Origin: Pseudomonas psychrophila
GTDB lineage: Bacteria > Pseudomonadota > Gammaproteobacteria > Pseudomonadales > Pseudomonadaceae
Direction of reading: 5' to 3'
NCBI RefSeq assembly: GCF_001043005.1
Contig: NZ_JYKZ01000001.1
Span: 434,001-498,000 of the forward strand
Length of the DNA stretch: 64,000 bases
Shown here: in pieces, positions 26,506 to 35,594 of the stretch
Numbering within the stretch: position 1 is the stretch's first letter
Layout of the letters: each line of letters opens with the position of its first letter
The notes under the pieces: model-generated
What the model saw: only the letters and a program-made list of their open reading frames with translations
Told to the model about the DNA's origin: nothing
Database searches by the model: none
Made by a program: the position numbers and the translations under genes

Positions 26506-27931
26506 CGGTCTGCTGAAGTGGCTGATGGTGCCCATGGCGCTCTTGCTAGTGTTCGTCGGGATCAAGCTGTTTTCTGGCGGTAACGACCAACCCGCCCATG
26601 ACGGCACTCCCCGGCTGACGCCGCAAGAGGCAAAGGCATTGGGTATCGAAGGCGATACGCCTCGCGACACCGTGGCGACGCTGGTAGGTCAGGTCAAACA
26701 ACTGCGTACCGAATTGCAGGGTGCGATGGCGGACAACAAAACGCAGAAGTCTGAAAACGAGCGGTTGCGTCAGCGTGAAGGCTCAATTGACCGGCGCATC
26801 CAAAGTGCGCTGGAGACTGAACGCAACCAGTTGCGCAACGACCGTGAGCAGGTCTCCGGCGAGCGGCAGCAAGCTCAGGGCTTGCTGCAAGACCTGCAGC
26901 GCCAAATCGAAGGGCTGTCCAGTCAGCGTGGCGATGCCGACCTTCCCATCGGTCTGGGCCTGAAACCCGGGGACGGTGATGGACTCGGCAGTGACGGTAT
27001 TCACTGGATTGAACCGGACGATGCCAGGCGCGATGGCAAAAGTAGCGCCTCTGGCAAGCGCGACAGCTTCAGCTTCCCCACCCGTTTCGGGCCCGCGCAG
27101 AAGACGCTGGAAGCGACCCGGGAGACCGTCGTGGAAGCTGGCAGCAAGGCGACGGGTGTGTCCACCGCAACGCCGGTTTACACCGTGCCGACCAACGCGA
27201 CGCTGATGGGCTCGATTGCGATGACTGCGTTGATCGGGCGCGTGCCAGTGGACGGTACGGTGAATGACCCTTACCCGTTCAAGGTCCTCATTGGTCCCGA
27301 CAACCTCACCGCCAACGGCATCGACCTCCCCGAGGTGTCCGGCGCGGTGGTCAGCGGTACCGCATCAGGCGACTGGACGCTGTCCTGCGTGCGCGGCCAG
27401 GTCCGCAGTGTGACGTTCGTGTTCCATGACGGCACCATCCGCACCGTGCCCGAAGAGGGCGAGCGCGGTGGCAACCGGCGGCAGGACAACAGGGGCAGCA
27501 ACGCTACCCAGGAGGGCCTGGGCTGGATCAGCGATCCCTATGGCATCCCGTGCGTATCCGGAGAACGCCGCAGCAACGCCCAGCAGTACCTCGGCAGTCA
27601 GGCACTGATTACGGCGGCGGGTGCCGGGGCCGCATCGCTGATCAAATCGGACAATGACAGCGTCGCCGTGGTGGCCAACAACAACGGTTCGATGGGCACC
27701 GTGGGTATTACCGGCAACGAAGCGGTGGGCCGCATCCTCGCGGGCGGTGTGCAGGACATGTCGCAGTGGGTGAACAAGCTCTACGGGCAGGCCTTCGCAG
27801 CCGTCTACGTCAAGCCCGGCGCCCAGGTCGCCGTCCATCTTGAACAACCCCTCACCATCGACTACGCCCCCAAAGGTCGTCGCGTCGATCACCGTTTAGG
27901 AGGAGCTCCCCATGCGCAGGATCTGGATTAA
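26495..27931 (+). CDS. TIGR03752 / PFL_4705 family protein (TraB/VirB10-like)
   Basis: A 478-residue inner-membrane protein: one membrane helix at about 8-26, a long coiled coil (residues 60-150, NERLRQREGSIDRRIQSALE), then a C-terminal domain with TLMGSIAMTALIGRVPVDGTVNDPYPFKVLIG and a Gly-rich segment. This matches the TraB/VirB10 plan of a protein spanning the envelope and linking the inner and outer complexes. GGACGGAG precedes the ATG. Confidence 0.88.
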   Translation: MKGNGLLKWLMVPMALLLVFVGIKLFSGGNDQPAHDGTPRLTPQEAKALGIEGDTPRDTVATLVGQVKQLRTELQGAMADNKTQKSENERLRQREGSIDRRIQSALETERNQLRNDREQVSGERQQAQGLLQDLQRQIEGLSSQRGDADLPIGLGLKPGDGDGLGSDGIHWIEPDDARRDGKSSASGKRDSFSFPTRFGPAQKTLEATRETVVEAGSKATGVSTATPVYTVPTNATLMGSIAMTALIGRVPVDGTVNDPYPFKVLIGPDNLTANGIDLPEVSGAVVSGTASGDWTLSCVRGQVRSVTFVFHDGTIRTVPEEGERGGNRRQDNRGSNATQEGLGWISDPYGIPCVSGERRSNAQQYLGSQALITAAGAGAASLIKSDNDSVAVVANNNGSMGTVGITGNEAVGRILAGGVQDMSQWVNKLYGQAFAAVYVKPGAQVAVHLEQPLTIDYAPKGRRVDHRLGGAPHAQDLD

Positions 27932-28346
27932 CGGCCTAACGGTCCTCATGGTGGCCGTGGCCTTGGCCGGCTGCTCGACCAGCAAGGAAAAGATGCTGCC
28001 GCATGACGGCAACACCATGCTCGATATCTGGAACGAGGAGACCGGCGGTGCCGCGCGTGGCGGGCAGAGTGCCCAGCAGTTGCTGGACGCCCGGCAGTCG
28101 CTGCGCCGGTCACTCACGCAAGACGATGTGAACGCGGCGTCGACTGTCAACGCAAGCTATACCCGCACCGCACAGAACGAGATCTACCGGCAGTTTCACC
28201 GCCTGCCCAATCCGGACCTTGTGATGTACGTCTTTCCCCATCTGGCAGGCACTGATCCCGCTCCCGTTCCCGGGTACACGACCGTCTTTCCCCTGTTCCA
28301 GCGAGTCCAGTACGCCATGCCCGGTGAGCGGGTCGAGGATTACTGA
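27912..28346 (+). CDS. TIGR03751 family conjugative lipoprotein (TraV/VirB7-like)
   Basis: A 144-residue lipoprotein with a signal peptide ending LAGC (Cys about residue 21), then MLPHDGNTMLDIWNEETGG, the family mark. It probably anchors the core complex to the outer membrane. TAGGAGGAGC lies before the ATG inside the previous gene. The stop TGA overlaps the next ATG by one base. Confidence 0.87.
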   Translation: MRRIWINGLTVLMVAVALAGCSTSKEKMLPHDGNTMLDIWNEETGGAARGGQSAQQLLDARQSLRRSLTQDDVNAASTVNASYTRTAQNEIYRQFHRLPNPDLVMYVFPHLAGTDPAPVPGYTTVFPLFQRVQYAMPGERVEDY

Positions 28347-31210
28347 TGCGCTGGCCATTCTCCCGCGTACCTGAGACAACTCAGACAGACAGGCCAACGC
28401 CGGATGCCTGGGAGCGGCATGTTGCCGAACTGCAAGCGCACGGTATTCCGGTACCGGGCAAGATCGGCGTCAGGAGGCAGCGTTCCGCAACACAGGCCGA
28501 CGAACAGGCACTTTATGACGTCGCGCCCTCGTTCGCCGACCTGTTGCCCTGGGTCGAATACCTGCCGGATTCAAAATGCATGCTGCTCGAAGACGGCGTC
28601 TCCGTCGCGGCATTTTTTGAATTGATGCCCGTCGGTACGGAGGGACGTGAGGCAGCCTGGCTTGCGCAGGCGCGCGACGCCCTGGAAAACGCGCTACAGG
28701 ACAGTTTCGATGAGCTGGATGACTCGCCCTGGGTCATGCAACTTTACGCTCAGGACGAGACCGACTGGAACCCGTACCTTGCCTCCCTGCGCAGTTATCT
28801 CCAGCCACGGGCACAGGGCAGCGCCTTCAGCGAGTTCTACCTGCGCTTTTTCGGTCACCATCTGCGGGCCGTTGCCAAGCAGGGCGGCCTATTCGAGGAC
28901 CTCACAGTCACCAAGTTACCTTGGCGCGGCCAAACGCGCCGCGTCCGCCTGGTGGTGTATCGGCGTGCTGGGAGTACGCCCGCCCGACGCGGGCAATCTC
29001 CCGAGCAGGCGTTGAATGTCATCTGCGACCGGCTGCTCGGCGGCCTGTCAAATGCGGGCATACGCGCCCGTCGCCTGCAGGCGGCAGATATTCGTGCCTG
29101 GCTGGTGCTTTGGTTCAACCCGCGGCCGACGATGCTCGGCCCCACGTTAGAAGACCGCGAACGCTTCTACCGCCTCACGGCCTATCCGACGGAGTCCGAA
29201 CCCGGCGGGCTGGAACTGGCCAGTGGTACGGATTTCGCGCAGCGTCTGTTTTTCGGCCAGCCCCGCTCTGACGTCGAAAACGGCCTGTGGTACTTCGACG
29301 ACCTGCCCCACCGAACCGTTGTTGTCGACCGGTTGCGCACGCCGCCCAACACCGGGCACATCACCGGGGAAACCCGCAAGGGCGGTGATGCGATCAATGC
29401 CCTGATGGATCAGATGCCCGAAGACACCGTGATGTGCCTGACGATGGTCGTCACGCCGCAGGACATTCTTGAGGCGCACCTGAATCACCTGGCGAAAAAA
29501 GCGGTTGGTGAAACCCTGGCCTCGGAACAGGCATTGAAGGACGTCCAGCAGGCGCGTGGCCTGATTGGCAGTGCACACAAGCTGTATCGCGCCTCGCTGG
29601 CGTTCTACCTGCGGGGTCAGGACATGACAGACCTCGATACCCGCGGTCTGCAACTGGGCAACGTCCTGCTCAACGCAGGCCTGCAACCGGTACGCGAAGA
29701 GGATGAAGTCGCGCCGCTCAACAGCTACCTGCGCTGGTTGCCCTGTGTCTATGACCCGGGCAAAGACAAGCGTCAGTGGTACACGCAGCTCATGTTCGCG
29801 CAGCATGTAGCCAACCTGGCACCGACTTGGGGGCGCAGTGCCGGCACCGGCCGCCCCGGGATCACCTTCTTCAACCGTGGCGGCGGCACCATCACCTTTG
29901 ATCCGTTGAACCGACTCGACCGCCAGATGAATGCACACCTGTTCCTGTTCGGCCCCACCGGTTCAGGCAAGTCGGCCACGCTCAACAACATCCTCAACCA
30001 GATCACCGCCATCTACCGGCCACGGCTGTTCATCGTGGAAGCCGGTAACAGCTTTGGCCTCTACGGTGAGTTCGCCGCGCGTCTGGGGCTGACGGTGCAT
30101 CGCGTCAGGCTTTCGCCCGGTGCAGGCGTGAGCCTTGCGCCCTTCGCCGACGCCTGGCGCCTGGTCGACACGCCCAGCCAGGTCCAGACACTCGATGCCG
30201 ACGCGCTCGATGAAGAATCCGCCGAGGGCGATGCCAGTGCTGACGAGCAACGTGATGTGCTGGGTGAACTGGAGATCACCGCACGATTGATGATCACCGG
30301 CGGGGAGGACAGAGAGGAAGCCAGGATGACCCGTGCCGATCGCAGCCTGATCCGTCAGTGCATCCTCGAGGCCGCCCATCGCTGCGTGATAGAAAAACGC
30401 ACGGTACTGACCCGTGATATACGCAATGCGCTGCGCGAACGCGGTTGCGATTCGACGTTACCCGAGACACGTCGTACTCGTCTGCTGGAAATGGCCGATG
30501 CGATGGACATGTTTTGCCAGGGCGTCGATGGCGAGATGTTCGACAGGCCGGGTACGCCTTGGCCGGAGGCCGATATCACGGTTGTCGACCTGGCCACGTT
30601 GGCGCGCGAGGGCTACAACGCGCAGCTGTCGATTGCCTACATTTCGCTGATCAACACCGTCAACAACATCGCCGAGCGCGACCAGTTCCTCGGCCGCCCG
30701 ATCATCAATGTCACCGATGAAGGCCACATCATCACCAAGAACCCGCTGCTCGCGCCCTATGTGGTCAAGATCACCAAGATGTGGCGCAAACTGGGCGCCT
30801 GGTACTGGCTGGCCACGCAGAACCTGGACGACCTGCCGAAAGCCGCCGAGCCCATGCTCAACATGATCGAGTGGTGGATTTGCCTGAGCATGCCACCCGA
30901 CGAGGTGGAGAAGATTGCCCGGTTTCGTGAACTGAACGCCTCGCAGAAGGCCCTGATGCTGTCCGCACGCAAGGAAGCCGGAAAATTCACGGAGGGGGTG
31001 ATTTTGTCAAAATCAATGGAGTTGCTGTTCCGTGCGGTACCGCCCAGCCTGTACCTGGCGCTGGCAATGACGGAACCCGAAGAGAAAGCCGAACGTTTTC
31101 AGTTGATGCAGCAGCACGGCATCAGTGAACTGGAAGCCGCGCTACGCGTTGCCGACCAGATCGACCGGGCGCGGGGCATCGAGCCGCTGCGCTATGACCT
31201 GTTTGATTGA
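28346..31210 (+). CDS. Conjugative transfer ATPase, TraC/VirB4 type (PFL_4706)
   Basis: A 954-residue ATPase that powers assembly of the transfer apparatus (TIGR03744 family). Walker A is GPTGSGKS at 536-543; the later region has ITVVDLATLAREGYNAQL and INVTDEGHIITKNPLLAPYV, followed by WYWLATQNLDDLP, the VirB4 motor motifs. The first 480 residues form the VirB4 N-terminal domain. The length is usual for the family. It is the largest gene of the operon and follows TIGR03751 by a TGATG overlap. Confidence 0.92.
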   Translation: MRWPFSRVPETTQTDRPTPDAWERHVAELQAHGIPVPGKIGVRRQRSATQADEQALYDVAPSFADLLPWVEYLPDSKCMLLEDGVSVAAFFELMPVGTEGREAAWLAQARDALENALQDSFDELDDSPWVMQLYAQDETDWNPYLASLRSYLQPRAQGSAFSEFYLRFFGHHLRAVAKQGGLFEDLTVTKLPWRGQTRRVRLVVYRRAGSTPARRGQSPEQALNVICDRLLGGLSNAGIRARRLQAADIRAWLVLWFNPRPTMLGPTLEDRERFYRLTAYPTESEPGGLELASGTDFAQRLFFGQPRSDVENGLWYFDDLPHRTVVVDRLRTPPNTGHITGETRKGGDAINALMDQMPEDTVMCLTMVVTPQDILEAHLNHLAKKAVGETLASEQALKDVQQARGLIGSAHKLYRASLAFYLRGQDMTDLDTRGLQLGNVLLNAGLQPVREEDEVAPLNSYLRWLPCVYDPGKDKRQWYTQLMFAQHVANLAPTWGRSAGTGRPGITFFNRGGGTITFDPLNRLDRQMNAHLFLFGPTGSGKSATLNNILNQITAIYRPRLFIVEAGNSFGLYGEFAARLGLTVHRVRLSPGAGVSLAPFADAWRLVDTPSQVQTLDADALDEESAEGDASADEQRDVLGELEITARLMITGGEDREEARMTRADRSLIRQCILEAAHRCVIEKRTVLTRDIRNALRERGCDSTLPETRRTRLLEMADAMDMFCQGVDGEMFDRPGTPWPEADITVVDLATLAREGYNAQLSIAYISLINTVNNIAERDQFLGRPIINVTDEGHIITKNPLLAPYVVKITKMWRKLGAWYWLATQNLDDLPKAAEPMLNMIEWWICLSMPPDEVEKIARFRELNASQKALMLSARKEAGKFTEGVILSKSMELLFRAVPPSLYLALAMTEPEEKAERFQLMQQHGISELEAALRVADQIDRARGIEPLRYDLFD

Positions 31211-31226
31211 CGTCGAGGATTCCGCC

Positions 31227-31976
31227 ATGCCTTCGCCCACTTTCCTCCTCTACCGTCGGTGGCCGTGCGGAGTCTGGCTGCTGGGGTGGGTGATTGCTGG
31301 CCTGCTCGTGCTCTGGCTTTGGTCGTGGGCCGACGAGTCGCATGAGTCAACCCACACGTCGGACGCCACCGCTGCCCAGCACCCGACCGGCCCACCCTGG
31401 CGCTATGGACGCATGAATGCGCGCTTCACCATTGTCGAATACGCCGACTTCGAATGCCCCTACTGCAAGGCCTATGACCCCATCCTGCGGCATTGGATCG
31501 ACCAGCACCCGGAGGTGAATCTGCAATGGCACCACCTGCCGCTAGCCATGCACGAGCCGGCAGCGACTCGACAGGCGCGTCTGGCCGAATGCATCGGCGA
31601 GTCCCACGGCCATGATGCGTTCTGGCAAGCCATCACCTGGATCTACCAGCACACCCGCAGCGACGGCCAGGGCCTGCCGCCCGACACCGAGTACCACGGC
31701 CAGGACCCAACCGTGCAAGCCTGCCTCGCCAGTGAGCGGCCCAACACCATCATCCAGGGGCAGGCCAACGAAGCACGCCATGGCGGCGTGAGCGCCACCC
31801 CGACCCTGCGTCTGATCGACCACCACAGCGGCCAGTCACTGACCCTGGCCGGCCCGGCCGAAGGCGACGCGTTGCTGTCAGCCTTGGACCTATTGGTGTC
31901 CAACGGTACAGCGCCAAACGCAGCACAACTTCATCACCAAATGCCTGCCGACGTTGTCGGCGACATGCCCAGATAG
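31227..31976 (+). CDS. DsbA/DsbC-like thioredoxin-fold protein
   Basis: A 249-residue protein with an N-terminal membrane anchor (about 14-34) and a DsbA-like domain carrying C77-P-Y-C80 in VEYADFECPYCKAYD, an HGGVSATPTLRL cis-Pro loop near residue 190, and the usual helical insert. It should catalyse or proofread disulfides in the Cys-rich transfer proteins encoded nearby. The last ten codons overlap stem A of the third leader element (31947-31961), so coding and structural constraint coincide there. Confidence 0.85.
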   Translation: MPSPTFLLYRRWPCGVWLLGWVIAGLLVLWLWSWADESHESTHTSDATAAQHPTGPPWRYGRMNARFTIVEYADFECPYCKAYDPILRHWIDQHPEVNLQWHHLPLAMHEPAATRQARLAECIGESHGHDAFWQAITWIYQHTRSDGQGLPPDTEYHGQDPTVQACLASERPNTIIQGQANEARHGGVSATPTLRLIDHHSGQSLTLAGPAEGDALLSALDLLVSNGTAPNAAQLHHQMPADVVGDMPR

Positions 31977-32081
31977 CCCGCGGTCTTCAAGGCTATGGCG
32001 CGGTTTCGACCGCGTTGACTGCACGCCAGTTCGCCACGCATCCCCCGAGCGAACGGTCATCCGCGCAAGCGGTGGCGGATG
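31947..32081 (+). promoter_or_regulatory. Recurrent four-hairpin leader element, copy 3
   Basis: Stem A GCCGAC-GTT-GTCGGC (31947-31961); linker GACATGCCCAGATAGCC and GGTCTTCAAGGCTATGG; stem B CGCGGT-TTCG-ACCGCG (31999-32014); stem C GTTCGC/GCGAAC (32029-32054) enclosing GCATCCCCCGA; stem D CATCCGC/GCGGATG (32058-32081). A further GGAGGG-TCCG-CCCTCC hairpin follows at 32100-32115. It is the leader of radC, with its 5' end inside the dsbA-like gene. Confidence 0.7.
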
Positions 32082-32151
32082 CCTATCGTCACTGTCTCCG
32101 GAGGGTCCGCCCTCCAGGGACGGCTGCCTCCAATTCCTAAAGGAGGTTCCC

Positions 32152-32649
32152 ATGTCCACATCCCTCGCCATGATCAGTGGTAATGCTTCACTCAATCCCG
32201 TCGGCACACCGGACGAAGACCAAATCATCGAACAGGCGTTGGTCATCCTTGAGCAGCGAGTGTTCACTCGTGGCCCATCGCTGAAAAGCCCGGAGGATGT
32301 GCGCAATTTCCTGCAGCTGAAAATCGCAGCACAGCCGCATGAAGTCTTTGGCGCCGTGTTCCTCGATTCGAAGCATCAGGTGCTGGCCTACGAGCCTTTG
32401 TTCCAAGGCACTATCGACAGCGCCAGCGTCTATCCACGGGTGGTGCTCAAGCGCTGTATGGACCATAACGCCGCCGCTCTGGTGCTCTGCCACAATCACC
32501 CTTCCGGCTGCACTGAACCCAGTACGGCGGACGAAACGTTGACCCAGCGATTGAAGGAGATATTGGGGCAAGTCGATATCCGTCTACTGGATCACTTCAT
32601 CATCGGGAAAGGCGATCCTTATTCGTTCGCCGAACACGGATTGATCTGA
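32152..32649 (+). CDS. radC: RadC family JAB-domain protein
   Basis: A 165-residue RadC-type protein. The JAMM metal motif is complete: H114-N-H116-P-S-G with D127, and an upstream Glu in the HEVFG segment (E64). Mobile-element RadC proteins are short and lack the N-terminal helix-hairpin-helix part, as here. The function is uncertain despite the name. AAAGGAGG sits 7-14 bases before the ATG, giving one of the strongest ribosome-binding sites in the module. It interrupts the transfer operon between the dsbA-like and TIGR03757 genes and has its own structured leader. Confidence 0.9.
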   Translation: MSTSLAMISGNASLNPVGTPDEDQIIEQALVILEQRVFTRGPSLKSPEDVRNFLQLKIAAQPHEVFGAVFLDSKHQVLAYEPLFQGTIDSASVYPRVVLKRCMDHNAAALVLCHNHPSGCTEPSTADETLTQRLKEILGQVDIRLLDHFIIGKGDPYSFAEHGLI

Positions 32650-32682
32650 TCCTCTTCGCGCCAGCTTGCTGACGCTCCAACA

Positions 32683-32711
32683 CCCCATCGGAAGCGATGC
32701 TTTCGATGGGG
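32683..32711 (+). terminator. Hairpin after radC
   Basis: A 12-pair stem with one G-T pair (CCCCATCGGAAG at 32683-32694 and CTTTCGATGGGG at 32700-32711) around a five-base loop, 33 bases after the radC stop. No T-run follows. Confidence 0.45.
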
Positions 32712-32843
32712 CATCTGCGGTCCACGAAATACCGCGATTCATAGGTGCATGGAAACCGGGCACCTCCCATTTCCGATTGTTTGTCGTCGCGTTAAGCGCG
32801 ATGCGTTGCACTACCGAGGTCATGAACCACCGGATGCTGCGCC

Positions 32844-33263
32844 ATGTTGTGTTCTCTTTCCCCCGGCCCGATCAGGTGCCTGGCGTTGGCCATTGCGCTG
32901 TGTGCCTCTGCGGCTAGTGCAATGGATATCTGGGTCATCACCGACCGCCAACATCGCGTGCAAGGTACACCTGACCGACTGATCGAGCTGGATGCACCCG
33001 CGCGTATTGAAGCCGAACTGTCGACCGATCTTCCAAGTGATGTCCAGCAAGCGTCACTCTTGGTACAGCAGCGCCTCAAGCACGGCGGCCCCGCGCTGGA
33101 GCAGCGTCTGGCGAGGGCCTACCAGGGCGTGACCGATGCCTGGAGCCTGGGCATCACTACCCTTCCCGCCATCGTCGTGGATCAACGCTACGTAGTTTAT
33201 GGCGAGCCGGGCGTCGCCAAGGCGATCGCACGCATCGAGGCCTACCGTAGGACTCAACCATGA
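32844..33263 (+). CDS. TIGR03757 / PFL_4709 family ICE protein
   Basis: A 139-residue exported protein: signal peptide to about residue 25 (SAASA), then MDIWVITDRQHRV and a C-terminal domain with LGITTLPAIVVDQRYVVYGE, similar to the thioredoxin-like TrbC/TraW region of F-type systems. It presumably assists pilus assembly. ATGA overlap with the TIGR03756 gene. Confidence 0.87.
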   Translation: MLCSLSPGPIRCLALAIALCASAASAMDIWVITDRQHRVQGTPDRLIELDAPARIEAELSTDLPSDVQQASLLVQQRLKHGGPALEQRLARAYQGVTDAWSLGITTLPAIVVDQRYVVYGEPGVAKAIARIEAYRRTQP

Positions 33264-34195
33264 AGTGTGCCCGCCTTCGGCGTACCGGCATCGCCGCCAT
33301 TTTATTGACGACCGCATCGTCATCGTTCGCGCTCAACACCGCGACAATCGTGTCTTCCACTTTGTCCCCATCATGCCTGGAGTACCGGATCGTAGGGATC
33401 TGCTACTGGCTGTTCTGTACGCCGTTCGGCTGCTCGGTGCGGACGTCCACCAAGGTGCGCCACTACATTCCGGATGCCGTGGTTTCGAATTACTCCAACA
33501 CCGGTGAGAACCCGTGGAGCGAAGTGCGGGCCATGAGTGCCCCCAACGTGACGGCCCAGGCAGGCGGCGACGGCACGACGAACCATGACAATGAAAGCAA
33601 CATGGCGAAGTTCAAGAACGCCGACGTGATCGGCCATCCCGGCGGCCATGTGTTCGGCCAATTCGCCAGCGCCTCAGGTTACGCCTGCAAAGGTGCCGGC
33701 ACCGCGTTTATGCCATACCTGCTGAGCACGCTCGACACTATCGCGTGGCGCTACAACATCCCCGAAATGGTGTACCCCGAAGCACTGACGCCCGGCGAGC
33801 GCGAGATCGGCACACGCAGCACGTTCAACCTGTGGGGCGCCGTCTATCCGCGCGGCGGATTTCTACATCAGGTCGACGATTACAAGGCCGGCGCCGTGGT
33901 CGCCCAACGCGCCGGGGACATCGTCACCCGGCGGGGGCAATTGCATGTCTATCAGCCATTGCTCGCGAACTCGCAGCCCGGTTACTGGCCGGCCGGAGCG
34001 CTGGAGGAAAGCAATGCCTCGACCGGCAAGTGGCAGGAGCTGACGCCGCGTCTTTCCAACCGCTGCGTGGTGTTCCCCCACAGCGAACCGCTGGCCCAGG
34101 CCCAGCAAGGTGATTATGCCTGGGCGCTTTGGCGCCCATACAGCTGTTGCGAACGCCGCGGGCAGACGTTCCTCGGCAGTACAGACTTCAACTGA
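33260..34195 (+). CDS. TIGR03756 / PFL_4710 family protein (TraU-like)
   Basis: A 311-residue exported protein with a signal peptide to about residue 24 and many cysteines (SCLEYRIVGICYWLFCTPFGC early, RPYSCCERRG late), a pattern shared with TraU of F-type systems, needed for DNA transfer. The Cys content explains the nearby DsbA-like gene. Confidence 0.88.
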   Translation: MKCARLRRTGIAAILLTTASSSFALNTATIVSSTLSPSCLEYRIVGICYWLFCTPFGCSVRTSTKVRHYIPDAVVSNYSNTGENPWSEVRAMSAPNVTAQAGGDGTTNHDNESNMAKFKNADVIGHPGGHVFGQFASASGYACKGAGTAFMPYLLSTLDTIAWRYNIPEMVYPEALTPGEREIGTRSTFNLWGAVYPRGGFLHQVDDYKAGAVVAQRAGDIVTRRGQLHVYQPLLANSQPGYWPAGALEESNASTGKWQELTPRLSNRCVVFPHSEPLAQAQQGDYAWALWRPYSCCERRGQTFLGSTDFN

Positions 34196-34205
34196 GGGGA
34201 AAACA

Positions 34206-35594
34206 ATGAAGCGTCCTGTCACCCTCTTCCAATTGCCGTTGCGGTGGCAGGTAACCCTTCTGGCCAGCGCGCTGGTGCTGGTCAGCAACCTGGTATCGGC
34301 CCAACCCGACGGTTTCCAGAACAGCGGCAGCGTGATTAGCGACGACCTCATGTATTCGATTGGTGGCGGCAGCGCGGTGTCCATGAGCCGCGCGGCCGGC
34401 ATGCATTCTCTCGGTGTGGGCGCAGGCTGGAACAGCAACCTGATGTGCGGCGACATGGACATCAGCACCACGATCCAGAACCAGCTCAACGGCCTCACCA
34501 ATGGCTTTCAAAACATCATGAGCAGCGTGATCCAGAACGCGACGAGCGCGGTAGCATCGTTGCCGGCGCTGATCATTCAGCGGGCAGACCCCGGCCTCTA
34601 CAACCTGTTGACCAACGGTATTCTTCAGGCCAGGCTCGATTTCGATCGTTCCAAACTGACCTGCCGCGCGATGGCCGAGAAGATGGCCGACACAGCAGGC
34701 GGCCAGATGGGCTGGAATCAACTCGCCGAGGGCATGGCGTTGCGCCAGGCGGTGGCGAACACTGACGCGGTGTTGGCCATCGAACAGGCGGAGACCAGCC
34801 GGGGCAAGGATGGCGTGCCTTGGGTGGGCGGCGGCAATGCTGGCGGTGCCGGCCAGCCGTCGATCAAAGTGATCAGCGACGTAACGCGTGCCGGCTACAA
34901 CCTGGTCAATGGCCGCAGTGCAACCGACCCAACATCCATCGACCCGGCGAGCTGCAATAGCCTAGCCTGCCAGACCTGGTCGTCGCCGCAAGCGGCCACC
35001 GACTGGGCCACACGCGTGCTCGGCGAACAGGAGCAGCGCACCTGCGAGACCTGCACCAAGACCCAAACCGTGCCAGGCGTCGGGTTGACGCCGCTGATTC
35101 AGGAAGAGTACGAGACCAAGCTGGAAACGCTGCAGGAATTGATCAGCGGCGCCCGCCATACCACCTCTGAGAACTTGCGTGCAGCTGGCAGTACATCCTT
35201 GCCGGTTACCCGCGGCGTTATCGAAGCCCTACGTGACGAGCCCGACCAAGATGTCCTCGCCCACCGCCTAGCGTCCGAGGTAGCGCTGGCGTCGGTACTG
35301 GAAAAGGCTCTGCTGCTGCAGCGCACACTATTGACCGGCAAGAAAGAACCCAACGTCGCAGCCAACCAGTTGGCCGTCGAAGCGGTCAATCATGAAAGCA
35401 ACACACTCGACCGCGAGATCCTTAACCTCAAAACCGAATTGGAGATCAGGCGCGAGCTGGCAAACAACTCGCCGATGACGATCATTCAGCGCCATGGCAC
35501 GCGCGCGTCAGGCTCGCGTGGTATCTACGAGGGCGACCCGGTGCCGGATCGCCTCGACCAGTTACAGCGCTCCCATCCAGGAGGCACGCCATGA
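34206..35594 (+). CDS. TIGR03755 / PFL_4711 family ICE protein
   Basis: A 462-residue exported protein. The signal region ends near residue 36 (NLVSA); the body is helical with CRAMAEKMADT, RTCETCTKTQTVPGVGLTPLIQEEYETKLE and a coiled coil near the C-terminus. Its position corresponds to TraH in F-type operons, but I claim no more than the ICE family. The start at 34206 follows GGGGAAAACA. It overlaps the next gene by four bases. Confidence 0.87.
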   Translation: MKRPVTLFQLPLRWQVTLLASALVLVSNLVSAQPDGFQNSGSVISDDLMYSIGGGSAVSMSRAAGMHSLGVGAGWNSNLMCGDMDISTTIQNQLNGLTNGFQNIMSSVIQNATSAVASLPALIIQRADPGLYNLLTNGILQARLDFDRSKLTCRAMAEKMADTAGGQMGWNQLAEGMALRQAVANTDAVLAIEQAETSRGKDGVPWVGGGNAGGAGQPSIKVISDVTRAGYNLVNGRSATDPTSIDPASCNSLACQTWSSPQAATDWATRVLGEQEQRTCETCTKTQTVPGVGLTPLIQEEYETKLETLQELISGARHTTSENLRAAGSTSLPVTRGVIEALRDEPDQDVLAHRLASEVALASVLEKALLLQRTLLTGKKEPNVAANQLAVEAVNHESNTLDREILNLKTELEIRRELANNSPMTIIQRHGTRASGSRGIYEGDPVPDRLDQLQRSHPGGTP

